From Sambucus nigra (lineage: Eukaryota > Streptophyta > Magnoliopsida > Dipsacales > Adoxaceae), in the NCBI GenBank assembly GCA_949130495.1, contig OX422222.1, positions 104,769,709 to 104,833,708 of the forward strand: a stretch of 64,000 nucleotides of DNA. The letters are read 5' to 3'. Each line of letters opens with the position of its first letter. Within the stretch, counting starts at the first letter, position 1. The position numbers and the translations under genes were made by a program. Under the pieces are notes generated by a model. It worked only from the letters and a program-made list of their open reading frames with translations. It made no database searches and was not told the origin of the DNA. Below are positions 1 through 9,872 of this stretch, piece after piece.

Positions 1-1586
1 TGTAAAATAGTTACGTTGGAAAAATAGATGAGTACCTACTGAATTCTATACTTGGGAGAATAGAGTCCATGAGTGTTACGTAGTAAGTTGGATTAATCCC
101 TCAATTAAAGTAAGAGACGAACCGTTATACCCGATAACTAAAGATTTAGAAACAAGGATAAATATTATATTATGGGTGATGAAAGGTACCTAAAGAGATA
201 TGGTAATAGTAATATATTTATATGACTGTGTTTATGCATATACTATATACGTGTGAAAATCATGCCCGCGCTACTTGCTATCCCTGAGGTTACCGCGCCG
301 GGACAGTCTTATCTCGATGTGCCTTTATAGAGGATATTGACTCGTACCCTAGAAGATAGATATCCTTGGTACAGGCTATCTGATCGATGGTCAGACGGCC
401 CTAAGAGACGTGAGGGTATGTGCTATCCTCTTACAGACTTGGAATCTATGCTTCGCCTCAATATTATTTGTGTACGTGTTAATACAGTTCGAGAGTGATT
501 CCGAACTTGCATTTCCCTTAGTACGAGTGATACGGGGATTGGATAGCAGAGTATGCCCGCACCATAATTTTTATGTGGGGTGCTGTTAGAATATATATAT
601 TATACGAGTATTTAATATATATATGAATTTCTGAAATTTGGAACTCCCTATTGTGTTTATGGTAAGTAAGAAATGAATCATGACTTGAATTTGGAAATAC
701 TTGTTTTGAAAAGTATAATGGGACACTGGGAAACTTTATTAGCAAATAAGGTTTAAATGAGAACTTTGTGATCAAATGAAATTATCCTCTTAAACAATTA
801 AATTGTTCAGTTTAAATCTTACGAGTAACCTAAGATAAGATAAACCATTGGGAAGATTAGTGCGATAGGCGTGCACATTAGAAGAGATGTGAGAATTTCT
901 CAAGAGAGTGCCGCACTAATATGTTGTTGCATTGGCCTGTAAATATTTTAAATACTTGCTAAACAAATTTTAAATAATTTACACTATCGGGCTCTGACCC
1001 GTTTCGATTTTCCCTTCTCTCTTGTATATATATGTATATATTACAGGTGCCCAGCCACAGGGGCGTCTTGCATAGGATCCTTTGGAAGAAACGTGCTGCA
1101 GCTTAGGTGGAAGTTGCAAGCCTCTTGCTTAGATGACTTCATTTAATTGATTCCACTCCTAGCATATTTATTCAGTTGGGCACGTGTCGCCCGTTTCCAT
1201 TATCCAGTTGTTTTATTGGACCTTGTGATTCATTTATTTCTAGTATTGTCACTTTGGGATTTATTACTATCTGGATGTTTTACTTTAAGTTTTAAATGTT
1301 GGGATTCAATTAGTTGAATGTTTGATTATTTGGATTGTATGTTCCAGGATAGTTATGGTGTGATTATTAAATTGTGAATTATGCAAAGTTTTAAATGTTG
1401 GTTTATATAAAAATAAAATTTGGAAGTAAAGTCAAAAATGGTTTTGACACTTAGCTTAATTATTTAGGGTGTTTAAATTGGAAAAGTTTTTTTCGATAGT
1501 GATGTTAAGATAGAACCAACTGTTCACCTTGATTTTAATTTAATAAAGGAGTGATCGCCCGGTATTTAATTAGGCGGGGTGTCACA
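1..1586 (+). repeat. 5' LTR of E1 (left part cut by window)
   Basis: It matches the 3' LTR at a constant offset of 7528 bases, so position 3 equals 7531 and 1586 equals 9114. It ends in TGTCACA directly before the primer site. It contains the downstream half of the putative LTR intron (acceptor AG at 1045-1046) and the 9-bp stem pair at 856-864/912-920. The first approximately 1.4 kb of the LTR is outside the window. Confidence 0.93.
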
Positions 1587-1588
1587 GG

Positions 1589-1600
1589 TGGTATCAGAGC
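1589..1600 (+). other. E1 primer binding site (initiator Met tRNA)
   Basis: TGGTATCAGAGC lies two bases after the LTR end. It is the usual plant primer site complementary to the 3' end of initiator methionine tRNA, where minus-strand DNA synthesis starts. Confidence 0.92.
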
Positions 1601-1778
1601 ATCAGGTTCTAGTATTCTTAGGATCTGTACGGCTTATTTCGCTTTCCAGCTTAGCGTCTTTGATTTAGATCCCTAACATTAGGAATGTTGAATTCATCTT
1701 TATGCGTTAGAAATTCGTGCTTCTGCGATTTGCCGATATGAATGTTGAACTTATTCAGGTTAAAATTTTTATTTTCAG

Positions 1779-2741
1779 ATGTCCCATCAGGACGAGGGAG
1801 CTAAGGCCATTGGGGAAGTTAATGAACAAGGGCAACTCGCACCTCAGGTGCCTCCGAAAAGGGTACCAATCGTCGAATTTGTGGGCATTGTGGCACAAGC
1901 GGTTACCACTGCAGTCTTACAGTACCACGAACGCAGTATGCAGCTTAGAGGAGGCAAAAGACCTGGAGAGGTTGATCAAATTCATATGACTAAAGTTGAC
2001 AATTGTGCGAAGGAACCGAAATTTCGGCAACAAACCACTCAAGACCGAGACAGTTCCAGAGATAACAAAAATTATGTAAAGGGCCAAAAGTGTGAGGGCC
2101 AACAAGGTTGGGGTCAAACTAAAGTCACAAAGCGGTGTTTCAAATGTGGAAGGAACGGTCATAAACGTCAATCTTGTCCGAATCAGACTGGGGAGAAACT
2201 ACAACCCGACCAGCAAGGAATTTCGGAACTCTGCTATAAATGTGTACAACTGAATCATAAGTGGAGGGATTGTCCTCAACCTGACATCATTTTTTCGCAA
2301 ATTTCTTGTCAAGGTCAGCTAAACCAAGGAGAAAGCGAGACTAGACAACAACGTAGTAAAGTGAGACAGTTTCGAGGGAGGTGTTTTCGATGTGGCAGGA
2401 ATGGCCGTAGGTGTCAGGATTGCCCAGAGAGGAATAAAGCCCCAAGTCAGCAGGGCCAGCAAGGCCAACACTGACAGCAGCAGGGCCAGAGGGGAAGTAA
2501 CTTCAGAGGCCGATGTTTTGTGTGCGACAAGCATGGTCATAAGCGCCAGGATTTACCAGAGGGTGATAGGGCCCCACAGCAACAGGGCGCTCGTAATGAG
2601 CCGCAGAGGCCACTCTTTCCAGCCGCCCTCCCAGCACCAGCCCAGGTACCAGCCCTACCAGCCATTCAAGCAGCTCCAGTGCAGCAGGGGCAGTTACAAT
2701 ATGGACGTGTCTATAGCGTCCACCAGGCAGCAGCTCCGTAG
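1779..2741 (+). pseudogene. E1 gag without capsid domain, multiple zinc knuckles
   Basis: The start is the ATG at 1779, which aligns with the gag starts of the sibling elements. The N-terminus (about 60 residues) resembles other Tekay gags, then jumps to a basic, Gln-rich stretch. The retrotransposon gag (capsid) core, of about 200 residues in E2 and E3, is absent. Three CCHC-type knuckles follow at residues 120-133, 152-165 and 202-215; the third has Arg in place of His. A fourth lies beyond the TGA at 2472 and has lost its last Cys. The frame continues past a TAG at 2739 into protease. E4 has the same architecture, so this is a family trait and not damage to one copy. Role: RNA binding and packaging; capsid formation would need another source. 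Confidence 0.8.
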
Positions 2742-3440
2742 GCACCATCCGCGATTGAGGGTATGTTTCCTATCCATAGTACTATGGGTCGAGTTTTATT
2801 TGATACTGGGGCGACGCACTGTTTGATAGCTACCCATTTTGCGAAGGCCTTAGGATTATTAGCCACAGCAGAGAACACTGTGATGTGTGTAGACTCACCA
2901 CTGGGAAATGGTTCGCTTATTTTCTTTATATGTCGGGGTGTGGGGGTAGAGATTGGTAGCTTGGTATTACCTGCAGACATGTTAGTCTTAGATATGCATG
3001 AGCATGACGTTGTTATCGGTATGGATTGGCTCGCTGCTTACAAGGCCATGATAGATTGTTTTGGTGGGAGTATTGTTTTTGCCATTCCGGGGCAAGAGAT
3101 GTTTGTAGTGGCGATGCCTCGCCCAGAGGGAGGCTCGACCGCTCATTTGTATTACATAGAGGAGGATAGCTCTAAGGAGGTTGTGATTCCCTTAGACTCG
3201 ATCCCGGTTGTTCGTGAGTATTCCGATGTATTTCAGGAAATACCAGGCCTACCCCCCAGTCGAGAGATAGACTTTGTCATAGATTTATTACCGAATACTA
3301 GACCTATAGCACGCGCTCCATACCGTATGGCTCCGGCGAAGATGCGAGAGTTAGGAGATCAGATAGAGCAGCTGTTAGGTCAGGGCTTCATTCGCAGGAG
3401 TACCTCACCTTGGGGCGCTCCAGTCTTGTTTGTGAAGTAG
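2742..3440 (+). pseudogene. E1 protease and start of reverse transcriptase
   Basis: An aspartic protease motif, LLFDTGA-like (VLFDTGATHC), lies about 20 residues in, followed by the second conserved block with VIGMDWL. The tail is the RT N-terminus, with PYRMAP, the [13 protein letters not shown] block and LFVK. It ends at a TAG (3438) where sibling elements have Lys (AAG). It is continuous in frame with gag and with the RT downstream, as expected for a Gag-Pol polyprotein. Confidence 0.9.
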
Positions 3441-3848
3441 ATAGATGGTTCACTGAGGCTATGTGTGGACTACCGGGAGTTGAACAAGGTCACGATACGG
3501 AATAAGTATCCGTTGCCTCAAATCGATGATCTGTTCGACCAGCTGAGGGGAGCAACTTTCTTTTCGAAGATAGATCTGAGGTCGGGGTACCACCAACTAC
3601 GTATTATGGAGAAGGATGTTTCAAAGACTGCCTTCTTGACGAGATATGGGTCCTATGAGTTCAGAGTGATGCCATTTGGCCTCACAAATGCTCCAGTCGT
3701 GTTCATGGACTTAATGAACCGAGTGTTCAGAGAGTTCTTGGATCTGTTTGTCATCGTCTTCATAGATGACATTTTGATATATTCACACTCCGAGGAGGAG
3801 TATGCCAAGCACTTGAGGCAGGTTCTTCAGACTCTACGAGAGCATTAG
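3441..3848 (+). pseudogene. E1 reverse transcriptase fingers and palm
   Basis: It carries the RT signatures in order: [17 protein letters not shown], the [13 protein letters not shown] block with the first catalytic Asp, MPFGLTNAP, and FIDDIL with the Asp pair. The FIDD motif is at about residues 99-102 counted from 3465. It ends at a TAG (3846) where related elements have Gln, consistent with CAG to TAG. The palm is otherwise intact. Confidence 0.93.
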
Positions 3849-5930
3849 TTGTATGCTAAGTACGAGAAGTGCGGATTCTGGTTGCGAGAAGTACAGTTCT
3901 TGGGGCATGTTATTTCTGAGCAGGGGATGGCAGTCGACCCAAGTAAAGTGTCAGCGGTGAGGGAGTGGGGACAACCCACGACACCGACGGAAGTGCGTAG
4001 TTTCTTGGGGTTAGCCGGATACTATAGGAGATTCATTCGGGGATTTTCCAAAATAGCAGGTCCATTGACGAACCTGACTCGCAAAGGGGTTCCATATGTT
4101 TGGGATGATGCTTGCCAATTGGCTTTCGACGAGCTGAAAGACAAGCTTACTTTAGCACCGGTCCTTGCTTTACCGAAGCCGGGTGTGGAGTACCTGGTTT
4201 ATACCGATGCCTCTTTACGGGGACTTGGGGGAGTACTTCAGCAGGAAGAGAAGGCTATAGCTTTTGCCTCCCGCAAGCTTAAGCCGCATGAGAAGAATTA
4301 CCCCACCCACGACCTGGAGTTAGTAGCGGTCGTTTTTGCATTGAGGATATGGAGGCACTATTTATTGGGGGAGAAATTCCGCTTGTTCACAAACCACAAG
4401 TCACTGCAGTACCTGTTCACTCAACGAGAGCTGAATATGCGTCAGCGCAAATGGTTAGAATTTGTGAAGGACTATCAGTTCGACATACAGTACCATACGG
4501 GGAAGGCCAACGTAGTTGTTGTTGCGTTGAGCCGTAGACCGGTAGACGATGTAGCGGACGTCTGGAAAGCAAAGTGGAAGGAGTTGGGTCACCAGGACGC
4601 AGTAGCCCGTTCCTTCATATCTGTTATGACAGTGACACCCGAGATTGTTACGAGGGTGATACAGGCAGAGACCGCAGACCCGTTTTGCCAGGAACAGATT
4701 GTGCGACTTTTAGCTGAGGGTGCTGAGTACTATTCTGTTAGTTCTGATGGGGGTTTGAGGTTTAATAGGAGATTAGTGGTCCCAGAAGGATCAGAATTAC
4801 GTCATGCAGTGATGACCCAGTCTCACGGGTCTCGATTTGCGATACATCATGGGGGAGATAAGATGTACCAGGATATGAGGCGGCAGTACTGGTGGAGTGG
4901 GATGAAAAAGGACATTGCTGAGTTCGTGTCCAAGTGTTCTACCTGCCAGCTGGTAAAGGTGGACCATCAGAAACCGTCAGGGTTGCTTCAGCCATTGGAA
5001 ATACCCACGTGGAAGTGGGAGAGTATTTCCATGGATTTTATTACAGGGTTGCCTACATCACAGCGGGGCTACGACTCTATCTGGGTGATTGTAGACCGTT
5101 TGACCAAGGTGGCTCATTTTCTGCCGGTGCGGACAGACTATACCACGGGTCAGTATGCTCAGTTGTTCATTGCTGAGATTGTCAGATTACATGGGGTCCC
5201 CCTGAATATTGTGTCAGATAGAGACAAGATTTTCGTGTCGCGTTTCTGGGAGAGCTTTCAAGAGGCTATGGGTACAGAGTTGAGGTTGATTTCATCTTAT
5301 CACCCACAGACAGACGGGCAAACAGAGCGTACTAATCAGATGATGGAGGATATGATACGCATGTGTGTTCTTGATTTTGGAGGAGGTTGGGAACCACATC
5401 TTCCACTGGTAGAGTTCGCTTATAATAACTCTTATCAGTTCACGATTGGCATGGCTCCGTTCGAGGCTTTGTATGGCAGACCTTGTTGTTCCCCAACTTA
5501 TTGGCTAGAGGTGGGGGATAACAAGTTGCTAGGACCAAAGGTGATTCAGGAAACCTCTGCGAGGATTGAGATGACTAAAAGTCGCATTCGAGTAGCCCAG
5601 GACAGGCAGAAAAGCTACGCCGATGCGAAACGATTCTTCCGGGAGTTTAATGTGGGGGACCAAGTGTTACTACGTGTATCTCCTATGAAAGGAGTGATGA
5701 GATTCGGGAAGAAAGGGAAATTGGCCCCGAGGTACGTGGGACCATTTCCCATTATCGAGAGGATTGGGCCAGTAGCATACAGGTTGGGACTGCCAGAGCA
5801 TTTACATCGCATCCACGATGTATTCCACATCTCGTCGTTGAGACGATACCTTCGGGATGATATGGCCCATACCCACAATGCGATAGATGAGATAGACTTA
5901 CAGCCTGACAGCTCTTACGAGGAAAGATAG
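3849..5930 (+). pseudogene. E1 RT thumb, RNase H and integrase
   Basis: This is the longest open stretch of the window (693 codons). Residues 1-100 are the RT connection ([20 protein letters not shown]). RNase H runs about 115-230: Asp120 and Glu157 are present, but the third acidic position reads Asn182 (TNHKSL instead of TDHKSL) and the last reads Val225 (VALSRR instead of DALSRR). Integrase has an HHCC zinc site with Cys363 and Cys366, then catalytic Asp396, Asp457 and Glu493, an exact DD(35)E spacing. The C-terminal GPF/Y module (YVGPFPII) and [12 protein letters not shown] follow. It ends at TAG 5928. Integrase looks intact and RNase H does not. Confidence 0.93.
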
Positions 5931-6122
5931 GTGGCTATCCTAGACCATAGCGAGAGGAGATTGAGGTCGAAGGTAGTTCCACTTGTACGAATCCAGTGGG
6001 AGCATCATAATGTGGAGGAATCCACTTGGGAGCGTGAGGTAGATATGCGCGAGAGATACCCAGATTTATTCTTACCAGGTATGTCTTATTTTTCGAATTT
6101 CGGGACGAAATTCCGTTATTAG
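5931..6122 (+). pseudogene. E1 chromodomain, end of pol
   Basis: It continues the pol frame after the TAG at 5928. The block VPLVRIQWEHHNVEEST followed by WERE and RYPDLF is the chromodomain end of Tekay/Del integrases; the domain is known to steer integration to histone-marked chromatin. The last codons read through the hairpin at 6095-6113, and the TAG at 6120-6122 abuts the polypurine tract. Confidence 0.85.
6095..6113 (+). other. Conserved hairpin before the polypurine tract
   Basis: GAATTTCG, loop GGA, CGAAATTC: a perfect 8-bp stem 7 bases before the polypurine tract. The same hairpin is in E4 (32368-32386). A variant AATTTTG/CAAAATT is in E2 (10754-10771), and a damaged one is in E3 (54119-54138). 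Confidence 0.6.
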
Positions 6123-6132
6123 GGGGGAAGTA
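6121..6132 (+). other. E1 polypurine tract
   Basis: AGGGGGGAAGTA lies directly before the 3' LTR. It is the plus-strand DNA primer in LTR retrotransposons. Confidence 0.88.
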
Positions 6133-7248
6133 TGTAATACCCCGTATTTTTATGCTATATTAATTTGGGGATTTATTAAATTTAATGTGAGATATTAATT
6201 TAATATAAATTCGAAAATTAATCACTTTATAATTATTAACGTGATGTGAGTTAGTAATTATGGGAAACTTGTTGTTGAATATTACTAATGAGTATAGTAA
6301 TATAATATTGGTTCTATTAAATGTCAAGAGTGAATAAAATGACAATTTTGGAAATTTGAGTCGGGACGCGCCCGTGTCGCGTCGGGATTAAATATTGATT
6401 AATAAAAGTGAATAAATTAAAAGTTGCTCGTATGGTCATTTTGAGTGCGCCAAAGTGTCCGTAAGGGTCGAGATAGTCAGAAAAGTATACCTGGGGGTTT
6501 AGTTTGGGTCTCGGGGCATTTTTAGGCCTATTTAACACCCCGGGAGGGCATTTTGGACATTTTGCATTGTTGGGTAATTAAACCCACGAAAATTATTAGG
6601 CTATATCAGCCATTTGGAATAGTCCTTTAGGATTAGCAGGCTCAAAACATTAGAACGGCCATAGGAGAGGGAAGGATAAATCTTTCCAAGCAATCCAAGG
6701 CCCAAAATCCACCCGGTTGCACCGCCACCACCACCAACGCGTAGATCGCGCGACGGGGAACGCGACAACACCAAATTCGTCCACAAATCAGAACTTTGAA
6801 ATTTCCAGGCAAGTATTTATCTTGCTTATTTTCGTTAAAGCATCGTTCATGTTAGTCTAGGGTGATTAGGATGAGTTTGGTAGAAGAAAATCCATGTTGG
6901 AGATAGAAAAATCGCATGTAGTAATGATTTGAATGATAATCTGGAAACCCCTTCACATGTAGAGGCTTAACCACGAATTTATGATGTATTAGGAGTAGAA
7001 ATTTTTGGAAAAAGACTGATTAAAACCATGTTAAAGAAATTATAGGGTTCTTGAGATTTATATGAGTTTTGGCCTATTAATCTATGGTTATTGATGAAAA
7101 ATGGCATGTTTTACGTTGAAGATGTATAATATGGGTTTATACTATTTGTAGTACAAATTTTAGGGAGTTTGGGTGTGAAAAATATAGATTTGATTGAGAT
7201 TAGATTATGAAACCCGTAACTGTTAATCTGCAGAATTCGTATACCTGT

Positions 7249-7312
7249 TTGATCGATCGATCGAACCAGGGGTGTCGATCGATCGATCGAGCTCCTGTCC
7301 TCGATCGATCGA
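7249..7312 (+). repeat. TCGATCGATCGA palindrome cluster in E1 LTR
   Basis: Three runs of the self-complementary word TCGATCGATCGA (two long, one shorter) are separated by about 12-15 bases of unrelated sequence, about 1.1 kb from the LTR start. E4 has the same word at the same distance (26100-26172 and 33524-33562), with fewer copies in its 3' LTR. Confidence 0.85.
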
Positions 7313-8383
7313 CCCCTTCTGGCAGACTCACATTTCCCCTTTGAAAATAGTTAAATTCAAATTAAATGAGTAGAAATATTTGGGCATCCTTATTAAAATA
7401 ATTTGGAAGGTAAAGGAGACCAGTAGGACTTATTAATAATTATGAGACCTTTAATGTAAGACGAGATGTACATTTTTGGGATACTTACATATAAGAGACG
7501 ATGAAATTATGCATTAAAGGGAGAGACGCGTAAAATAGTTACGTTGGAAAAATAGATGAGTACCTACTGAATTCTACACTTGGGAGAATAGAGTCCATGA
7601 GTGTTACGTAGTAAGTTGGATTAATCCCTCAATTAAAGTAAGAGACGAACCGTTACACGTGATAACTAAAGATTTAGAAATAAGGATAAATATTATATTA
7701 TGGGTGATGAAAGGTACCTAAAGAGATATGGTAATAGTAATATATTTATATGACTGTGTTTATGCATATACTATATACGTGTGAAAATCATGCCCGCGCT
7801 ACTTGCTATCCCTGAGGTTACTGTGCCGGGACAGTCTTATCTCGATGTGCCTTTATAGAGGATATTGAATCGTACCCTAGAAGATAGATATCCTTGGTAC
7901 AGGCTATCTGATCGATGGTCAGACGGTCTTAAGAGACGTGAGGGTATGTGCTATCCTCTTACAGACTTGGAATCTATGCTTCGCCTCAATATTATTTGTG
8001 TATGTGTTAATACAGTTCGAGAGTGATTCCGAACTTGTATTTCCCTTAGTACGAGTGATACGGGGATTGGATAGCAGAGTATGCCCGCACCATAATTTTT
8101 ATGTGGGGTGCTGTTAGAATATATATATTATACGAGTATTTAATATATATATGAATTTCTGAAATTTGGAACTCCCTATTGTGTTTATGGTAAGTAAGAA
8201 ATGAATCATGACTTGAATTTGGAAATACTTGTTTTGAAAAGTATAATGGGACACTGGGAAACTTTATTAGCAAATAAGGTTTAAATGAGAACTTTGTGAT
8301 CAAATGAAATTATCCTCTTAAACAATTAAATTGTTCAGTTTAAATCTTACGAGTAACCTAAGATAAGATAAACCGTTGGGAAG

Positions 8384-8448
8384 ATTAGTGCGATAGGTGT
8401 GCACATTAGAAGAGAGGTGAGAATTTCTCAAGAGAGTGCCGCACTAAT
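8384..8448 (+). other. Conserved stem-loop in E1 LTR
   Basis: ATTAGTGCG and CGCACTAAT form a perfect 9-bp stem enclosing about 47 bases. Inside are the palindrome GTGCAC and a hairpin around GAGAATTTCTC. The equivalent region in E4, E3 and S5 keeps pairing with different bases. The 5' LTR copy is at 856-920. Confidence 0.6.
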
Positions 8449-9114
8449 ATGTTGTTGCATTGGCCTGTAAATATTTTAAATACTTTCTAAACAAATTTTA
8501 AATCATTTACACTATCGGGCTCTGACCCGTTTCTATTTTCCCTTCTCTCTTGTATATATATGTATATATTACAGGTGCCCAGCCACAGGGGCGTCTTGCA
8601 TAGGATCCTTTGGAAGAAACGTGCTGCAGCTTAGGTGGAAGTTGCAGGCCTCTTGCTTAGACGACTTCATTTAATTGATTCCACTCCTAGCATATTTATT
8701 CAGTTGGGCACGTGTTGGCCGTTTCCATTATCCAGTTATTTTATTGGACCTTGTGATTCATTTATTTCTAGTATTGTCACTTTGGGATTTATTACTATCT
8801 GGATGCTTTACTTTAAGTTTTAAATGTTGGGATTCAATTAGTTGAATGTTTGATTATTTGGATTGTATGTTCCAGGATAGTTGTGGTGTGACTATTAAAT
8901 TATGAATTATGCAAAGTTTTAAATGTTGGTTTATATAAAAATAAAATTTGGAAGTAAAGTCAAAAATGGTTTTGACACTTAGCTTAATTATTTAGGGTGT
9001 TTAAATTGGAAAAGTTTTTTTCGACAGTGATGCTAAGAATGAACCAGCTGTTCACCTTGATTTTAATTTAATAAAGGAGTGATCGCCCGGTATTTAATTA
9101 GGTGGGGTGTCACA

Positions 9115-9119
9115 AGTGA
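9115..9119. other. E1 target-site duplication (right copy)
   Basis: AGTGA follows the LTR end. The uninterrupted E2 LTR at 16566-16580 reads TCGAC-AGTGA-GTCAT, so this is where E1 entered. The left copy is outside the window. Confidence 0.65.
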
Positions 9120-9712
9120 GTCATAACCATACCCGGAATTACCTCACTTCGAACAATAATCACACAATACATAATAACCGGTCCTATGGCCGAGGACTAT
9201 ATTCACCCTGCATTCACTAGCCTAGGGACTTCACCTCATACGCGTAACTTCCCCTATGATTTGATTTTGAGAGGTATGTATATACAAATTATCATTCACA
9301 ACTTAATCTTATTTTAAAATATGCATTTCGTTTTATCCGGAGTCATATTCGTTTAATGTTACCATTATAAACTTCAACGTTTAATAAATCCCCCAAATTA
9401 GTATCCGAGAAATAATGATGTTACTATCATCCACCAAGTTTAGTATACCTCAATCGCATCGTTAAAGTCCCCCGATGTATAATCTTGCATCTCCTAATCT
9501 CAAACTAGCTTACTACGGGAAGAAACTACCTTATTATCTAGTTGATAATCCCCGGAATAGCCCCATATATTCCCTTTCTAGTATAGGGTAGTTACCTAAC
9601 TAATATAAGACTCTAGGACACTAAGTTTACTTCATAAGAGAAGGTCTTTAGGTCCTAATCCTAAAAGAAAAGGTCTATAACTAAGTTAGAAAATTACCTT
9701 AAAACAACAGGA

Positions 9713-9872
9713 ATTCCGAATCGATTCACCATGGCCGAATCGATTCGGTCAAGAGGACCCAACATTCTACAAACTGCCGAATCGATTCGGATAGGCCGAA
9801 TCGATTCGGTTCACTCAGACCTGTAGCCTACCCCTTTAGAGAATCGATTCGCTAGGGGCAAATCGATTCGCC
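9713..9872 (-). repeat. CCGAATCGATTCGG palindrome cluster in E2 left LTR
   Basis: About six copies of the self-complementary core GAATCGATTC, several extended to CCGAATCGATTCGG, are interspersed with unique sequence. The other LTR (17173-17372) has about eight, with an extra stretch, so copy number has changed since insertion. Confidence 0.85.

Larger units (their letters stand above)
6809..8574 (+). other. Putative GC-AG intron within the E1 LTR
   Basis: The upstream site reads CCAG|GCAAGT, which matches the known GC-type plant donor consensus AG|GCAAGT. The downstream end has a pyrimidine-rich stretch, an AT-rich stretch and TTACAG|GTGCCC. Matching pairs are in E4 (25651-27445 and 33082-34837), E3 (54855-56329), S5 (50369-52326) and E2 (minus, 17641-16041). 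The donor can also fold as GCAAG-TATTTAT-CTTGC. The site conservation is seen; splicing is inferred. Confidence 0.45.
1..9114 (+). mobile_element. E1: Ty3/gypsy chromovirus (Tekay/Del type)
   Basis: The order is LTR, initiator-Met primer site, gag, protease, RT, RNase H, integrase, chromodomain, polypurine tract, LTR. This is the Ty3/gypsy order, and the C-terminal chromodomain marks a chromovirus. The whole gag-pol lies in one frame from 1779 to 6122 with five in-frame stops (2472, 2739, 3438, 3846, 5928) and no frameshift, so the copy is dead by point mutation only. The visible part of the 5' LTR differs from the 3' LTR at roughly 30 sites in about 1.59 kb by eye (about 98% identity), so the insertion is young. 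It sits inside an LTR of E2. The 5' end lies outside the window. Confidence 0.93.
6133..9114 (+). repeat. 3' LTR of E1 (complete, 2982 bp)
   Basis: It starts TGTAATACCCCG and ends GGGGTGTCACA. Landmarks are a conserved CGTAGATCGCG block (about 6738), AG|GCAAGT at 6807-6814, palindrome cluster at 7249-7312, stem-loop at 8384-8448, pyrimidine tract then AG|GTGCCCAGCCACAGGG at 8573-8574. The minus-strand 85-codon frame at 8046-8303 recurs at 518-775 only because LTRs are duplicates; I do not regard it as a gene. Confidence 0.94.

Noticed and set aside
518..775. An 85-codon minus-strand frame, repeated identically at 8046-8303, as a conserved small gene
   Set aside because: The repetition follows from LTR duplication; the sequence is AT-rich and has no family features, and the frame is not kept in E4 or E3 LTRs.
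7249..7312. TCGATCGATCGA runs as linker or cloning artefact
   Set aside because: The same word recurs at the same LTR position in E4, and other families have different palindromes there.
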